In this document: positions 7,209-16,363 of the stretch, in pieces
Position numbering within the stretch: the first letter of the stretch is position 1
Layout of the letters: each line of letters starts with the position of its first letter
Source: an uncultured Eubacteriales bacterium
Lineage (GTDB): Bacteria; Bacillota; Clostridia; Oscillospirales; Acutalibacteraceae
Length of the DNA stretch: 40,121 nucleotides
Reading direction: 5' to 3'
Assembly: GCA_948968885.1 (NCBI GenBank)
Contig: CAREUR010000010.1
Location: 1-40,121, forward strand
Notes under the pieces: model-generated
The model's database searches: none
Seen by the model: only the letters and a program-made list of their open reading frames with translations
What the model was told of the DNA's origin: nothing
Translations under genes and position numbers: made by a program

Positions 7209-8837
7209 ATGGCTAAAAAAATAATTTACGGGGAAGACGCGCGAAAAGCGCTGTTAAGCGGGGTTAATCAGCTCGCCGACACTGTTAAAATTACGCTTGG
7301 GCCGCGCGGTAGAAATGTTGTTTTGGACAAAAAATTCGGCGCACCGCTCATCACCAACGACGGCGTCACCATTGCTAAGGAGATCGAGTTGGAGGATCCT
7401 TTCGAAAACATGGGCGCTCAACTCGTTAAGGAAGTTTCTACCAAAACCAACGACGTGGCCGGAGACGGCACCACCACTGCAACGCTTTTGGCTCAGGCTC
7501 TTATTTGCGAGGGGATGAAGAACGTGGCGGCTGGCGCTAACCCGATGGTTGTTAAGCGCGGCATTCAGGCTGCCGTTGACAAGGCTGTGGAGGCTATCAA
7601 GAAAAATTCTAAAAAGGTCAACGGTGCCGATGACATCGCGAGGGTTGCGACTATTTCGGCTGCCGACGAATTTATTGGTCAGCTGATTGCCGAGGCTATG
7701 GAGAAGGTCGGTTCGGACGGCGTCATTACGGTTGAGGAGTCCAAAACGGCCGAGACTTATTCTGAGATCGTCGAAGGCATGATGTTCGACAGAGGCTACG
7801 TTTCGCCTTACATGGTCACCGACACCGAGAAGATGGTCGCGGTTATCGATGACGCCTACATTTTGATCACCGACAAGAAGATTTCGAATATTCAAGAGAT
7901 TCTACCTCTGCTGGAGCAAGTTGTGCAGTCCGGTAAAAAGCTCGTTATCATCGCAGAGGACGTTGAGGGCGAGGCTTTGGCTACGCTCATTCTGAACAAA
8001 CTCCGCGGAACCTTTACCTGCGTTGCCGTTAAAGCCCCCGGGTTTGGCGACAGGCGCAAGGAAATGCTTCGTGATATCGCGATTCTAACGGGCGGCCAGG
8101 TGATTACTGAAGAGTTAGGCTTGGAGCTTAAGGATGCCACTGTTGAGCAGCTCGGGCGCGCTCGCCAGGTTAAAATCGGAAAAGAAAGCACCGTCATCGT
8201 TGATGGCGCCGGGAAGTCCAAGGAAATTAAGGATCGCGTTTCGCAGATTCGCGCTCAGATCGAGAATACCACTTCTGACTTCGACAAAGAAAAGTTGCAA
8301 GAGCGCTTGGCTAAGCTGGCCGGCGGCGTTGCTGTTATAAAGGTTGGCGCGGCTACTGAAGTCGAGATGAAAGAGAAAAAGCTCCGCATAGAAGATGCGC
8401 TGGCTGCAACGAAAGCTGCCGTAGAGGAGGGCATCGTAGCTGGTGGCGGTGTCGCTTTGATTAACGCAATGTCCAGCGTGTCGGTTCTTTTAAAGAGTTC
8501 TGAGGGCGACGAAAGAACCGGTATTGCCATCGTTCTTAAGGCTCTCGAGGCTCCGCTTCGTCAGATCGCAAAAAACTCCGGCGTAGAGGGCTCTGTGATC
8601 ATTAATAAAATCAAAGACGAGAACAAAGCTGGCTTCGGATACAACGCTCGCACAGAGGAATACGTCGACATGATATCAGCCGGCATCGTGGACCCAACTA
8701 AGGTTACTCGTTCCGCCCTGCAAAATGCGGCTTCTGTCGCTGCGATGGTCTTGACCACAGAATCACTGGTTACGGACATCAAAGAAGAAAAAGCCCCAGC
8801 AATGCCAGTGGACCCCGGTATGGGTGGCATGTATTAA
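7209..8837 (+). CDS. groEL: Chaperonin GroEL (Hsp60)
   Basis: 542 residues, normal length, with TAGGAGG before the ATG. All landmarks of the ATP-driven folding chamber are present: the equatorial KITLGPRGRNVVLDK segment, the ATP-binding GDGTTTATLLAQAL segment, the intermediate/apical domain containing EDVEGEALATLILNK, the second equatorial segment EGIVAGGGVALI, and a short GGM tail (DPGMGGMY). There are no frameshifts or missing catalytic residues. It is the second gene of the groESL operon and ends at a good terminator. Confidence -1.
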   Translation: MAKKIIYGEDARKALLSGVNQLADTVKITLGPRGRNVVLDKKFGAPLITNDGVTIAKEIELEDPFENMGAQLVKEVSTKTNDVAGDGTTTATLLAQALICEGMKNVAAGANPMVVKRGIQAAVDKAVEAIKKNSKKVNGADDIARVATISAADEFIGQLIAEAMEKVGSDGVITVEESKTAETYSEIVEGMMFDRGYVSPYMVTDTEKMVAVIDDAYILITDKKISNIQEILPLLEQVVQSGKKLVIIAEDVEGEALATLILNKLRGTFTCVAVKAPGFGDRRKEMLRDIAILTGGQVITEELGLELKDATVEQLGRARQVKIGKESTVIVDGAGKSKEIKDRVSQIRAQIENTTSDFDKEKLQERLAKLAGGVAVIKVGAATEVEMKEKKLRIEDALAATKAAVEEGIVAGGGVALINAMSSVSVLLKSSEGDERTGIAIVLKALEAPLRQIAKNSGVEGSVIINKIKDENKAGFGYNARTEEYVDMISAGIVDPTKVTRSALQNAASVAAMVLTTESLVTDIKEEKAPAMPVDPGMGGMY

Positions 8838-8855
8838 TCTAAATTTTTCAAAAAG

Positions 8856-8893
8856 AATCGGTAAGGCGCTAAAATTACGCTTTACCGATTTTT
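8856..8893 (+). terminator. Rho-independent terminator of groESL
   Basis: AATCGGTAAGGCG (8856-8868) pairs with CGCTTTACCGATT (8878-8890), 13 pairs with one G-T wobble, followed by TTT. It lies 18 bases after the groEL stop codon. Confidence -1.
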
Positions 8894-8902
8894 AGTATAA
8901 AT

Positions 8903-9388
8903 TTATTCGTTATCATTAAGTTTGCTACTACTATCAAATGCTTTAGGGCAATAATAATAGTTGTTAACCGTTACAGGCTTAGACCCTTTATTGCTATTTT
9001 CTTCTTTTTTAGGCTCAGTAAACCAATTATAGAATCTACATATCCAATTACCCACTTGCCATATACCCGCTCCTGCTAAAGCATTTCTTAATCCAGCCGC
9101 TCTTATTATTTTGTAAATCGAGTCTAAACTGTAATAAACCAGATTGCCTGCTCCAGCTATAGCACCCGCCACCGACTCTATTAATGCTTCAGCCGCTTCT
9201 GTGTCTTGTAATCCCCAATAAATTGTTAACGCAGTAATCGCTACGCCTGCAGATATCTTGACAGCCTTCTTACAGTCATTTGCAGTTATTGCAGCTGAAC
9301 ATTTATTCACATCCACTGGAGCTAATAATAAGAGTGCAGCTAAACCTACAGACATAACCTTTTTACCAATTGATTTTACCTTTTTCAT
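8903..9388 (-). CDS. Small secreted protein of unknown function
   Basis: 161 residues, ATG start with AAAGGAG upstream. I do not recognise the family. The N-terminus is a signal peptide: basic MKKVKSIGKK, a hydrophobic core about 13-24, and a probable cleavage around CSAA (residues 30-33). The mature part has a glycine/alanine-rich hydrophobic stretch (IESVAGAIAGAGN) that could associate with membranes, a WQVGNWICRF motif, and a polar Lys/Asn/Ser-rich tail containing VNNYYYC. Four cysteines are present. The coding region is AT-richer than the neighbouring cell-wall genes. The signal-peptide end and the VG-x-x-I-C-R-F motif resemble the secreted protein at 38996-39535. It is transcribed alone and faces groEL. 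Confidence -1.
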   Translation of the reverse strand: MKKVKSIGKKVMSVGLAALLLLAPVDVNKCSAAITANDCKKAVKISAGVAITALTIYWGLQDTEAAEALIESVAGAIAGAGNLVYYSLDSIYKIIRAAGLRNALAGAGIWQVGNWICRFYNWFTEPKKEENSNKGSKPVTVNNYYYCPKAFDSSSKLNDNE

Positions 9389-9458
9389 AATTCATTCTCC
9401 TTTTACAAAAACCTTGTTATTTTTTGTGCAAAACACATTTATTATTATAATATTTTTT

Positions 9459-9476
9459 TGTAAAGCGTATTTTACA
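9459..9476. repeat. Short palindrome upstream of the secreted-protein gene
   Basis: TGTAAA, six bases, then TTTACA, lying about 70 bases before the start codon of the minus-strand gene at 9388 and just upstream of a TATAAT-like sequence. The spacing suits an operator, but no regulator can be named and the region is so AT-rich that chance is possible. Confidence -1.
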
Positions 9477-9573
9477 TAAAAGAAAATAAGCCAAATTTCT
9501 CCTCATTAAATAAAAATTGTAAAATTAAAATATTTTTTTGTTAATTTCGCAATAATAATTTTTTGAGATTCTA

Positions 9574-11109
9574 TCACTTTCTCATGCGAAACTGCTTAAA
9601 GATGTTCTTGGCTATACCCAATAGATAGCGAAACTCCTCTGTTTTGTAGAACATGAAAACGTTGATTCCGTTTGGCACTATCAGACAGATGACCGCGTTT
9701 ATGATGAGCTTTAAAAAGCCGTCCACCCTAAACAGCGAGCATATATAATATGTAAAGATGCACGAAATCAGCGTTACGATGGCGTACAGCACGTGCTTTC
9801 TGTAATACGAGGCCACAGACCTATTAAATATATTTTTGTAGACGACGTACGGCTGCGTCCAAAATGGAATCACCAGCGAGCTAAGGATATTTGCGATTAT
9901 AACGCCGTTTAAGCCCAATCTGCCAACCAGTAAGACTGCTAACCCCAGATTTATTGCCGCTTCTAGCAGAGCAAAATATCTATCTGGCCGGTAGAGCCCC
10001 GCGCTGTTCTTGACCATGCTTATTGACTTTCTCATCCCGAACGTGTAAAAATTTATGGTTATTAGCACGATTGTCGCTTTTTTTAACAAAAAAGCCTCGC
10101 CCATCCACAGCCGGATGAACGGGTCTATGAGGCAAAACAGCGACACCGCAAAAAACGAGTACATCGCATAATTTAGGAAAAATATCTTTTTATAGACATT
10201 GAAAATCTCGCCCTTCGTCGCCTTTACCATCAAGTTGCCAAAACTTGTCAAAATCGCATTAAAGACTTGGTCCGTAACACTCATCAGGCCGTTGGTTATG
10301 AGCGTATACGGGTAGTACATCCCGGTTATGGACTCCCCCAGATTGCTTGTGATTATCAGCGTAGATCCCGAGGCCAAGCTCTGGTAGCCTATTTTGTGAT
10401 AAAAAAGCGCTCCCAAATTTTTAAAAAGGTCGTTGCGCTCCGTCTTGTCGAGCTTCTTTTTAATTTTCAAATCTATATTTTTGTACTTCACCTTATACAT
10501 CACGTGCACAAAAATGCTGTCCAAAAGCGTGCACACAAGCCGCGAGACAACGTACATCTCAAAAGACCGAAAGCACACGATCGAGACAAGCTGCAAAATG
10601 TACATCAGTACCTGGCAGCTCGTGCGGCAAATGCTCACCAAGTAATTACGCTGGTCCGCGATCAGCATGGCCCGCTTGTGCCCAAACAGATATGTTGCTA
10701 GGGTGTCTGCCAAATACAAGACGAACATTGCGCTTAGCCATTTGTCCGAAAACCGGCTAGAGTCGTGCTCCGGCACAATTTGCGGAATACTTACAGCCGT
10801 CAGCAAACCCAAAACAAGCAGCACTAAAGCTATTACTTTAAACGTATTTTTATAAAAGTTCAGCAATATCGCTATTTTTTCCGTGTCGTTTTCTGCAATA
10901 GGTCTATAAAGCTTATATATGACGCCAAAGCTGATCCCGAGCTCGATTATATTCAGCAGCGCAACGGTATCCATAAACGTCTTCTGAATGCCAAGCACCT
11001 CGCTGCCAAGGCTAGCAACAACGGGACTTAAAACAAGCGGCCCCAGCAGCAAAATAACGTACGAGCCCAAGCCCACCAAACTATTTATAATAGAATTTTT
11101 TGTTCTCAT
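9574..11109 (-). CDS. Wzx-like polysaccharide flippase (MOP superfamily)
   Basis: 511 residues, ATG start with GAAGGAAAG upstream. The protein is very hydrophobic with about 12-14 membrane segments and opens with the MRTKNSIINSLVGLGSYV type of sequence seen in oligosaccharide-unit exporters of capsule and O-antigen clusters. The charged loop DKTERNDLFKNLGALFYHKIGYQ (cited in part) followed by a long membrane segment is typical of Gram-positive Wzx proteins. It should move the lipid-linked repeat across the membrane. It is the last gene of the minus-strand operon that begins at 18313, 32 bases after a GT2 gene. No strong terminator is visible after it; the following sequence is simply AT-rich. 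Confidence -1.
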   Translation of the reverse strand: MRTKNSIINSLVGLGSYVILLLGPLVLSPVVASLGSEVLGIQKTFMDTVALLNIIELGISFGVIYKLYRPIAENDTEKIAILLNFYKNTFKVIALVLLVLGLLTAVSIPQIVPEHDSSRFSDKWLSAMFVLYLADTLATYLFGHKRAMLIADQRNYLVSICRTSCQVLMYILQLVSIVCFRSFEMYVVSRLVCTLLDSIFVHVMYKVKYKNIDLKIKKKLDKTERNDLFKNLGALFYHKIGYQSLASGSTLIITSNLGESITGMYYPYTLITNGLMSVTDQVFNAILTSFGNLMVKATKGEIFNVYKKIFFLNYAMYSFFAVSLFCLIDPFIRLWMGEAFLLKKATIVLITINFYTFGMRKSISMVKNSAGLYRPDRYFALLEAAINLGLAVLLVGRLGLNGVIIANILSSLVIPFWTQPYVVYKNIFNRSVASYYRKHVLYAIVTLISCIFTYYICSLFRVDGFLKLIINAVICLIVPNGINVFMFYKTEEFRYLLGIAKNIFKQFRMRK

Positions 11110-11141
11110 TTAAAACTTTCCTTCACCCAAACAAGCTTTTC

Positions 11142-12158
11142 TCAATGAACCGCGCCACTATTAAGAAGTCCCTTCAGCTTAAAAAACAAATATATGGCCT
11201 TTTTCCGCTTCCGTTTTATCAGTTCACACACGATTTTTACTTGGCTATCGGACAATTTTACATTATATAATATATTTTTTACAAAATCATTTTCTAAACA
11301 ATCGTCTATTTTTCTTAGCTTAACGCCCTTTTCCTCGGCCGAAACTATAACCAGCTTCTTCAAATAATAATAAATTTCTTTTGCAAACACTTCGTTAATT
11401 CCGCTAAAATCCTCCGAATTAAAGCTCTTTTTAAAAAACTCTTGCACTTTTTTATGCAGCATAATTTCCGTATCAAAAAGGCTATCGTTATATTGGTCCG
11501 ACAGGCTCCCCGGCGCAGAAACGCTGTAATTATAAAGTTTATCCTTCACCACAGATATTTTACCACAATTTGAAAAGTAACACAAATTAAACAGCAAGTC
11601 TTCCCCCAGAGTGCAGGTTTCATCGAACGGCGCCGTTATTTTGTCTCTGCGATAAAGCTTGTTGCACGGCGAATTAAAAAACGCACCCTTATAAAGCGCC
11701 TCAAAGCAGCTCTTAAACTCCGTCAGACTTTGGTCGCAAAACCTCGGCGGAGTCTTTTTTATCGCACTGCTGCCATTCACTCTATTGTACCCGCAAACCA
11801 CCACGTCTGCGTTGTTTTTGGCCATCTCATCCGTTAAAATCTGCGTCATATCTGAGTTTATATAATCGTCCGCATCCAAAAACTGTATCAACTCGCTATT
11901 TGACGCATTTATCCCTGCGTTTCTTGCCGAGGAAACCCCGTTGTTCTCTTTGTTTAGCACCTTTACTCTTCTTTCGTCTGCTAACTTTAGCGCCTCACAG
12001 ACCTTCAGAGAGCCGTCCGTTGAGCCATCGTTGACCAGAACAACCTCCACATTGCCGTAGCTCTGCGAAAGAATGCTCTCTGCACAGCGTTTTAGCGTCT
12101 TTTCGGAGTTATAGACCGGCACAATCACGCTCACCTTCGGTTTTGTTGACGTCTTCAC
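11142..12158 (-). CDS. Glycosyltransferase family 2
   Basis: 338 residues from a GTG start; AAGGAGA sits about 10 bases upstream, inside the 3' end of the preceding polymerase gene, so the two genes overlap by 50 bases and are probably translationally coupled. The GT-A fold begins at once (KVSVIVPVYNSEKTL), with LVNDGSTDGS for nucleotide binding and FLDADDYI as the DxD-type metal site. The C-terminal part is helical and charged with no obvious membrane segment. It probably adds one sugar to the repeat unit made by this operon. Donor specificity cannot be predicted. Confidence -1.
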   Translation of the reverse strand: MKTSTKPKVSVIVPVYNSEKTLKRCAESILSQSYGNVEVVLVNDGSTDGSLKVCEALKLADERRVKVLNKENNGVSSARNAGINASNSELIQFLDADDYINSDMTQILTDEMAKNNADVVVCGYNRVNGSSAIKKTPPRFCDQSLTEFKSCFEALYKGAFFNSPCNKLYRRDKITAPFDETCTLGEDLLFNLCYFSNCGKISVVKDKLYNYSVSAPGSLSDQYNDSLFDTEIMLHKKVQEFFKKSFNSEDFSGINEVFAKEIYYYLKKLVIVSAEEKGVKLRKIDDCLENDFVKNILYNVKLSDSQVKIVCELIKRKRKKAIYLFFKLKGLLNSGAVH

Positions 12159-13614
12159 AAATATCGTTCTCCTTTATCCGGCTTCCTGCCACCAATTCTG
12201 AGGATTCCGCCTTAGCAAAATAGCCAGAATACCCCATGCAAAGCCAAAATGTTAGCACGTTGATGGTGTTTACGAAGAATATTTCTGACAAGAAAAACGC
12301 CGAAACCGCCACCGCCACGACGACGGTGAAGCTGAGCAGAACCATGTAATAATTTTCGCCCGCCGGGGTCAAAAACAGGTACCTGAAGACGAAAATCAAG
12401 TACTTCACAAAAAACATGATCAAGAACAATGCCCCAACGACACCCGTGGATGCGAAGATATCCAAATAAGCATTATGCACTGCATAGGCTCTCTGCGCGA
12501 TGAAGCCATTTGGAAAGAGCTGCTTGGCGTAGGTTCGCATGTTCCTGGGTGAGGTTCCAAACACGGGTGCGCTCAAAAACAGCTCCCATGCGCTCTCCCA
12601 AATCTTGAACCTGCAATTTGACACGTCGGAGCTGTTCACAACGTCCTCGCGGTTCATGTCGATGTGCTTCCTTAGCCGTGCGTCCGAAACGCTCGCCTGC
12701 TCAAACGGAGAGCTCACAAGCTGCGGCAAGTAAGAAAGCCCTTTTCGTGCAATGTTAACGCTCAAAAACACTGCCAAGCCGCACAGTAACGAAATCGCAG
12801 CTAAAACAAACTGCTTTACAATCAGGTTTAATCGTACATTCTTGGCTTCGAACTTCTTCAGCAACACGAAATACACGCCAAAAATCACCGTGACCGCGGT
12901 CGCAACCTCCGACGTTCTGGAGCCGGACAAGGTTATGTAGCAAAAATTGACCACTATGCTCAGCCAATAAAACGCCTTGAGCGCCGCCCTTTCGCTGCTT
13001 TTTATATTAAAAATCGAAAAGATGATCACGACGATAGCCACGGAGGCCGCAAAATTAGGATCCTCAAAAATCCCAAACAGGCGCCCTTCTATGAACCCGA
13101 ACCTTGCGAACAAGTCCGGCGAAACATCCACATAATCACCGATCTGAAACAAAAACATCGCCAGCGACGCCGCGCAGGCCACAAACCACACCAAAATCAG
13201 GATGTTGCTTACATATTTTATTTCCTTTTTTACCTCCGCCCGCGACAGTTCGGCGTCTACCGGGTACAGGATGAAAAATGAAATCGCAAGCCACACCAAA
13301 TTGCGGACGTTCCCAAGCACTCCGAACCTTGCATTTATTAAGCTGGAAACCGCACACGCGGCGAGAAAAAGCATCAACCAGACTACATTTTTCTGTTTTA
13401 GAAAAATGCGACGCGTAAAAAAGTCAAAGCAAATTATGCTCGCGCCAAATATCGCCACCGCCGAAAATACCAGCGTGTTTACCGTCTGAGTCTCCGCGAG
13501 CGCAATCGGCAGTAGCACCCGCGTCAAGACAGCCACGATAAACACCGTTATATATGCTTTTCGCAAAAATTGGTAAACATCTTTGCTGGCATATTTTCTC
13601 AAAATCATCGTCAA
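12109..13614 (-). CDS. O-antigen ligase / Wzy-like polymerase family membrane protein
   Basis: 501 residues, about ten to twelve membrane segments. The TTG at 13614 has AGAGGA six bases upstream; the ATG at 13608 is an alternative. The large extracytoplasmic loop in the C-terminal half, followed by VHNAYLDIFASTGVVG and further membrane segments, is the hallmark of the O-antigen ligase/polymerase family (Wzy_C), with the loop histidine present in VHNAYL. The enzyme should either polymerise undecaprenyl-linked repeats or ligate the finished chain to an acceptor; sequence does not separate the two. Together with the Wzx-like protein two genes downstream it indicates a Wzx/Wzy-dependent route, not an ABC-transporter one. 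Confidence -1.
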   Translation of the reverse strand: MTMILRKYASKDVYQFLRKAYITVFIVAVLTRVLLPIALAETQTVNTLVFSAVAIFGASIICFDFFTRRIFLKQKNVVWLMLFLAACAVSSLINARFGVLGNVRNLVWLAISFFILYPVDAELSRAEVKKEIKYVSNILILVWFVACAASLAMFLFQIGDYVDVSPDLFARFGFIEGRLFGIFEDPNFAASVAIVVIIFSIFNIKSSERAALKAFYWLSIVVNFCYITLSGSRTSEVATAVTVIFGVYFVLLKKFEAKNVRLNLIVKQFVLAAISLLCGLAVFLSVNIARKGLSYLPQLVSSPFEQASVSDARLRKHIDMNREDVVNSSDVSNCRFKIWESAWELFLSAPVFGTSPRNMRTYAKQLFPNGFIAQRAYAVHNAYLDIFASTGVVGALFLIMFFVKYLIFVFRYLFLTPAGENYYMVLLSFTVVVAVAVSAFFLSEIFFVNTINVLTFWLCMGYSGYFAKAESSELVAGSRIKENDICEDVNKTEGERDCAGL

Positions 13615-13651
13615 ACCAAATCCTCTTTTTAATCTAAATTTTCTCCGGTAA

Positions 13652-14635
13652 TCAATCGTTGTGCCTCGCCCTGCTGGCCTTTTGCCACCTTAGCAATTTT
13701 TTATAAAGCCCCGGACAAAGCCACAGCACTAACATTGCCGCTTTGCGCTTTAGTGAAAAGCACGAGTTCACCAGCATTTTGGGCGTGTTTGCCCGCAACT
13801 TTTTTAGCACCTCTTCGTAGCTCTGCGGATCCTCCAAATTCTCACTCAAAACCATCTTGTCAAAAACGTACGTATACGCCCACAGCAATCGGAATTCTGC
13901 CTGTTTTGTCAAATCCGCAAAATCTTTTTTTACAAGCTCCAAATTTTGCTCATACGCCTCCACAACGTCGAAGTCCTGCCGCTTAAACGCCGACGTGGTG
14001 ATGCTTTCGCCCCTGTGCATATAGTAGTACTTTGGGGAAGAGTCGAAAACGACCGTCGTAGCGCTCGCCAAGACCTTTGGGATCGTAAACGCATCTTCAG
14101 AAAGCCTCCCCTTCGGGAACCTTACCTCGGCGAACAAACCCCTCTTATATAGCTTATTCACCGCATTCACCGAGAATTTGACGCCCTCCAAAGCGGCTCC
14201 AAGCGCCTCTTTATTGTTCAAAATCAAAAATTCGTCTTGCCCCGAATACTGCGGCACCTTGCGATTCACATAACAATCATACAGTCCGCAGACCGCCACA
14301 TCCGCATTCTGCTCGGTTATATTCTTGTACAAAACCTCATACATGTCCGGCACAACGTAGTCGTCCCCGTCCACAAAACCTATATATTCACTCGTGGCGG
14401 CCTTTATTCCTACATTTCTCGCCTCGCTCAGGCCCTCATTTGGCTTGTGAATCACCTTTATGCGCGCGTCCTGTTTTGCATAATCATCACAAATCGCGCC
14501 ACAATCGTCAGGAGAGCCATCATCAACCAAAATTATCTCTATGTCCGATAAAGTCTGACCCACAAGCGAGTCCACGCATTTTCTTATATATTTTTCGACC
14601 TTATAAATCGGCACTATCACGCTGATTTTAGCCAT
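13652..14635 (-). CDS. Glycosyltransferase family 2
   Basis: 327 residues, ATG start with AGGTG upstream, seven bases after the TarJ stop codon. The GT-A domain is complete: KISVIVPIYKVEKYIRKC at the start, LVDDGSPDD for nucleotide binding, and VDGDDYV as the metal-binding site, where most relatives have DSDD or DADD. The remainder matches the common EpsJ/capsule-type GT2 architecture, ending in a hydrophobic, basic tail (AAMLVLWLCPGLYKKLLRW) that may touch the membrane. It is placed between the CDP-ribitol genes and the polymerase, so it probably contributes to the repeat unit; its sugar is unknown. Confidence -1.
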   Translation of the reverse strand: MAKISVIVPIYKVEKYIRKCVDSLVGQTLSDIEIILVDDGSPDDCGAICDDYAKQDARIKVIHKPNEGLSEARNVGIKAATSEYIGFVDGDDYVVPDMYEVLYKNITEQNADVAVCGLYDCYVNRKVPQYSGQDEFLILNNKEALGAALEGVKFSVNAVNKLYKRGLFAEVRFPKGRLSEDAFTIPKVLASATTVVFDSSPKYYYMHRGESITTSAFKRQDFDVVEAYEQNLELVKKDFADLTKQAEFRLLWAYTYVFDKMVLSENLEDPQSYEEVLKKLRANTPKMLVNSCFSLKRKAAMLVLWLCPGLYKKLLRWQKASRARHND

Positions 14636-14642
14636 TTTTCAC

Positions 14643-15656
14643 CTACAACTTCCACTCAAAAACGGTCTTGAACATCGTCCCGGCGTCCTCCGCAAAGGCT
14701 CTGTGAATGTCCGCGATGCTGGCGACCGGCTTCGTTTCGCAGACAATCGCAGAGATCCTCTTTTGAAAATCCGGATTTTTCAAGAGCTTAACCGCATTCT
14801 CAAAGTCAACCCTGCTCGACCTGCTGCAGCCGATCAGCGTCAGGCCCTTTTCCAGCACATCCCTAGTGTTAATCGGCACCTTATCCTCACTAACTCCCAG
14901 CAGAATCGCCGTTCCCTGCGGGTTAATATGGCGAATTATTTCGTTTATCGCATAAAAGCTGCCCGCCGATCCCACGCACTCAAAGGCATGGTCTATGCGC
15001 AAACCCTCCGGCAGACTGCCAGTCAGATAGATCTCGTCCGCAAAGGAAAAGTATGACAATTTCGTCCTGTTTTTGCCAATAACAATAATTTTTGAACTCT
15101 TAAAAGTATTCTTCAAGATGCAAGAAACCGCATAAGCAAGGCTTCCGTCGCCCCAAACCGCAATCGCATCCCGATACTGATGGGCATTATGGTCAAATCG
15201 ACTCACCGCATGCGCGCCAACGCTAATAAATTCACAAATTGCTGCTATCGGCAGCGGAATCTTCTCAAACGGAACCAGCCTGTCGCCCGGCATAGCTACA
15301 AACTCCTGCATAAATCCGTCGTAGCCGCTAGACAAAAACTTGGCACCTTTTGCATAATTCTCGTACTCACCGACCCGGACATTCCCCGGCACGTTAGGAA
15401 TCATCACAACATTCTGGCCAACTCTGAATTTCTGAGACTTATCATAAACGACTTCCCCGCAGCACTCGTGGATTAGCGCCATCGGCAACTTTTTTCGCAA
15501 AACATTCGCATCCCTCTGGCCCAAGTAATACCGCTGGTCGGCGTGGCAAATCGCCATATACCGGGGCTTCACGACGACCTCCCCCGCGATGTCTATGTCG
15601 GAGTACTTCACCGAGAAAACATGCGGCTGCACCAGCTGGTACGCGCAACTAATCAA
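14643..15656 (-). CDS. tarJ: Ribitol-5-phosphate (ribulose-5-phosphate) dehydrogenase, TarJ-type
   Basis: 337 residues. The reading frame is open for another 41 codons upstream, but the TTG at 15656 is the right start: it overlaps the tarI stop as TTGA, GGAGGGAGG lies about 10 bases before it, and the protein then opens ISCAYQLVQPHVFSVKYSDI like TarJ. It is a medium-chain alcohol-dehydrogenase-type protein that reduces ribulose 5-phosphate to ribitol 5-phosphate with NADPH, the step before CDP-ribitol. The zinc-site region contains MAICHADQRYY (C37, H38) and LIHECCG (H63, E64), and the Rossmann segment is VWGDGSLAYAV. It directly follows tarI, the normal pairing in wall teichoic acid clusters. 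Confidence -1.
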   Translation of the reverse strand: MISCAYQLVQPHVFSVKYSDIDIAGEVVVKPRYMAICHADQRYYLGQRDANVLRKKLPMALIHECCGEVVYDKSQKFRVGQNVVMIPNVPGNVRVGEYENYAKGAKFLSSGYDGFMQEFVAMPGDRLVPFEKIPLPIAAICEFISVGAHAVSRFDHNAHQYRDAIAVWGDGSLAYAVSCILKNTFKSSKIIVIGKNRTKLSYFSFADEIYLTGSLPEGLRIDHAFECVGSAGSFYAINEIIRHINPQGTAILLGVSEDKVPINTRDVLEKGLTLIGCSRSSRVDFENAVKLLKNPDFQKRISAIVCETKPVASIADIHRAFAEDAGTMFKTVFEWKL

Positions 15657-16363
15657 CCCGGATTCCCTCCCTCCAGCGCCATCGCGATCTTGTAATCCGC
15701 AACAGTCGTGATTTTTAGGTTCGAGACTTCGCCCTCCACCAGATGCACTGGGTAATCTCGCACAACGCAAATTTTGCAAGCGTCCGTCAAGACCGCCTTT
15801 TCCGCATCGGTCAGATCATTATACATGTCAAAAAGCAGATTAACCCTAAAGCTCTGCGGGGTCTGTCCCTGATACATAAACTTTCTATTCGGGATGCTTG
15901 TGATTGTACTGCCGTTTTCCGACGTTACAATAGTATCCGTTGCAGCAATGACGGTATCGCACGCACCATATTTTATCGCAGCATCGATGTTCTCCTCAAT
16001 AATCCGATTCGTCACAAACGGCCTCACAGAGTCATGCGTAATCACAATATTGTCCTCGTCGTCGCCGTATCGCTCTTTTATACTGTTTATAATGTTAAAA
16101 ATCGTACTATTTCGGTCATTTCCGCCAGGCACGCACACCAATTTCTCCGCATCTAGGCCATATTTCTCTATTAAGTCCTGCATATGCAGCATCCAGTCTG
16201 GGTGCACACCTATATAAATTTTGTCCAGCCGCGGACACATCAGAAATTTCTCCACCGTATGGATTATAATCGGCTTTCTGCCGAGCATTAAGAATTGTTT
16301 TGGCATGTCGGCTATGTTCATCCGCGAGCCGACCCCCCCCGCCAATATCGCTCCAAAAATCAT
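15653..16363 (-). CDS. tarI: Ribitol-5-phosphate cytidylyltransferase, TarI-type
   Basis: 236 residues from the ATG at 16363, which has AAAGGAG upstream and overlaps the licD stop as ATGA; the longer open frame has no ribosome binding site. The protein is of the IspD/TarI nucleotidyltransferase family and should make CDP-ribitol from CTP and ribitol 5-phosphate. Signature residues are present: AILAGGVGSRM (5-15), PKQF (21-24), ITHDSVRPFV (108-117) and QGQTPQSFR. IspD is the main alternative, but the partner dehydrogenase TarJ immediately downstream makes the TarI reading much stronger. It supplies activated ribitol phosphate to the polymer-making genes around it. Confidence -1.
   Translation of the reverse strand: MIFGAILAGGVGSRMNIADMPKQFLMLGRKPIIIHTVEKFLMCPRLDKIYIGVHPDWMLHMQDLIEKYGLDAEKLVCVPGGNDRNSTIFNIINSIKERYGDDEDNIVITHDSVRPFVTNRIIEENIDAAIKYGACDTVIAATDTIVTSENGSTITSIPNRKFMYQGQTPQSFRVNLLFDMYNDLTDAEKAVLTDACKICVVRDYPVHLVEGEVSNLKITTVADYKIAMALEGGNPG

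Noticed and set aside
9430..9506. A 25-codon frame on the minus strand starting TTG with GAGGAG six bases upstream
   Set aside because: The ribosome binding site is good, but the sequence is AT-rich intergenic DNA, the peptide is all low-complexity Lys/Tyr/Asn, and it overlaps the promoter region of the next gene. Chance is more likely.
15657..15779. The 41-codon upstream extension of tarJ
   Set aside because: It lies wholly inside tarI in another frame, has no family similarity, and a well-placed ribosome binding site precedes the TTG at 15656.
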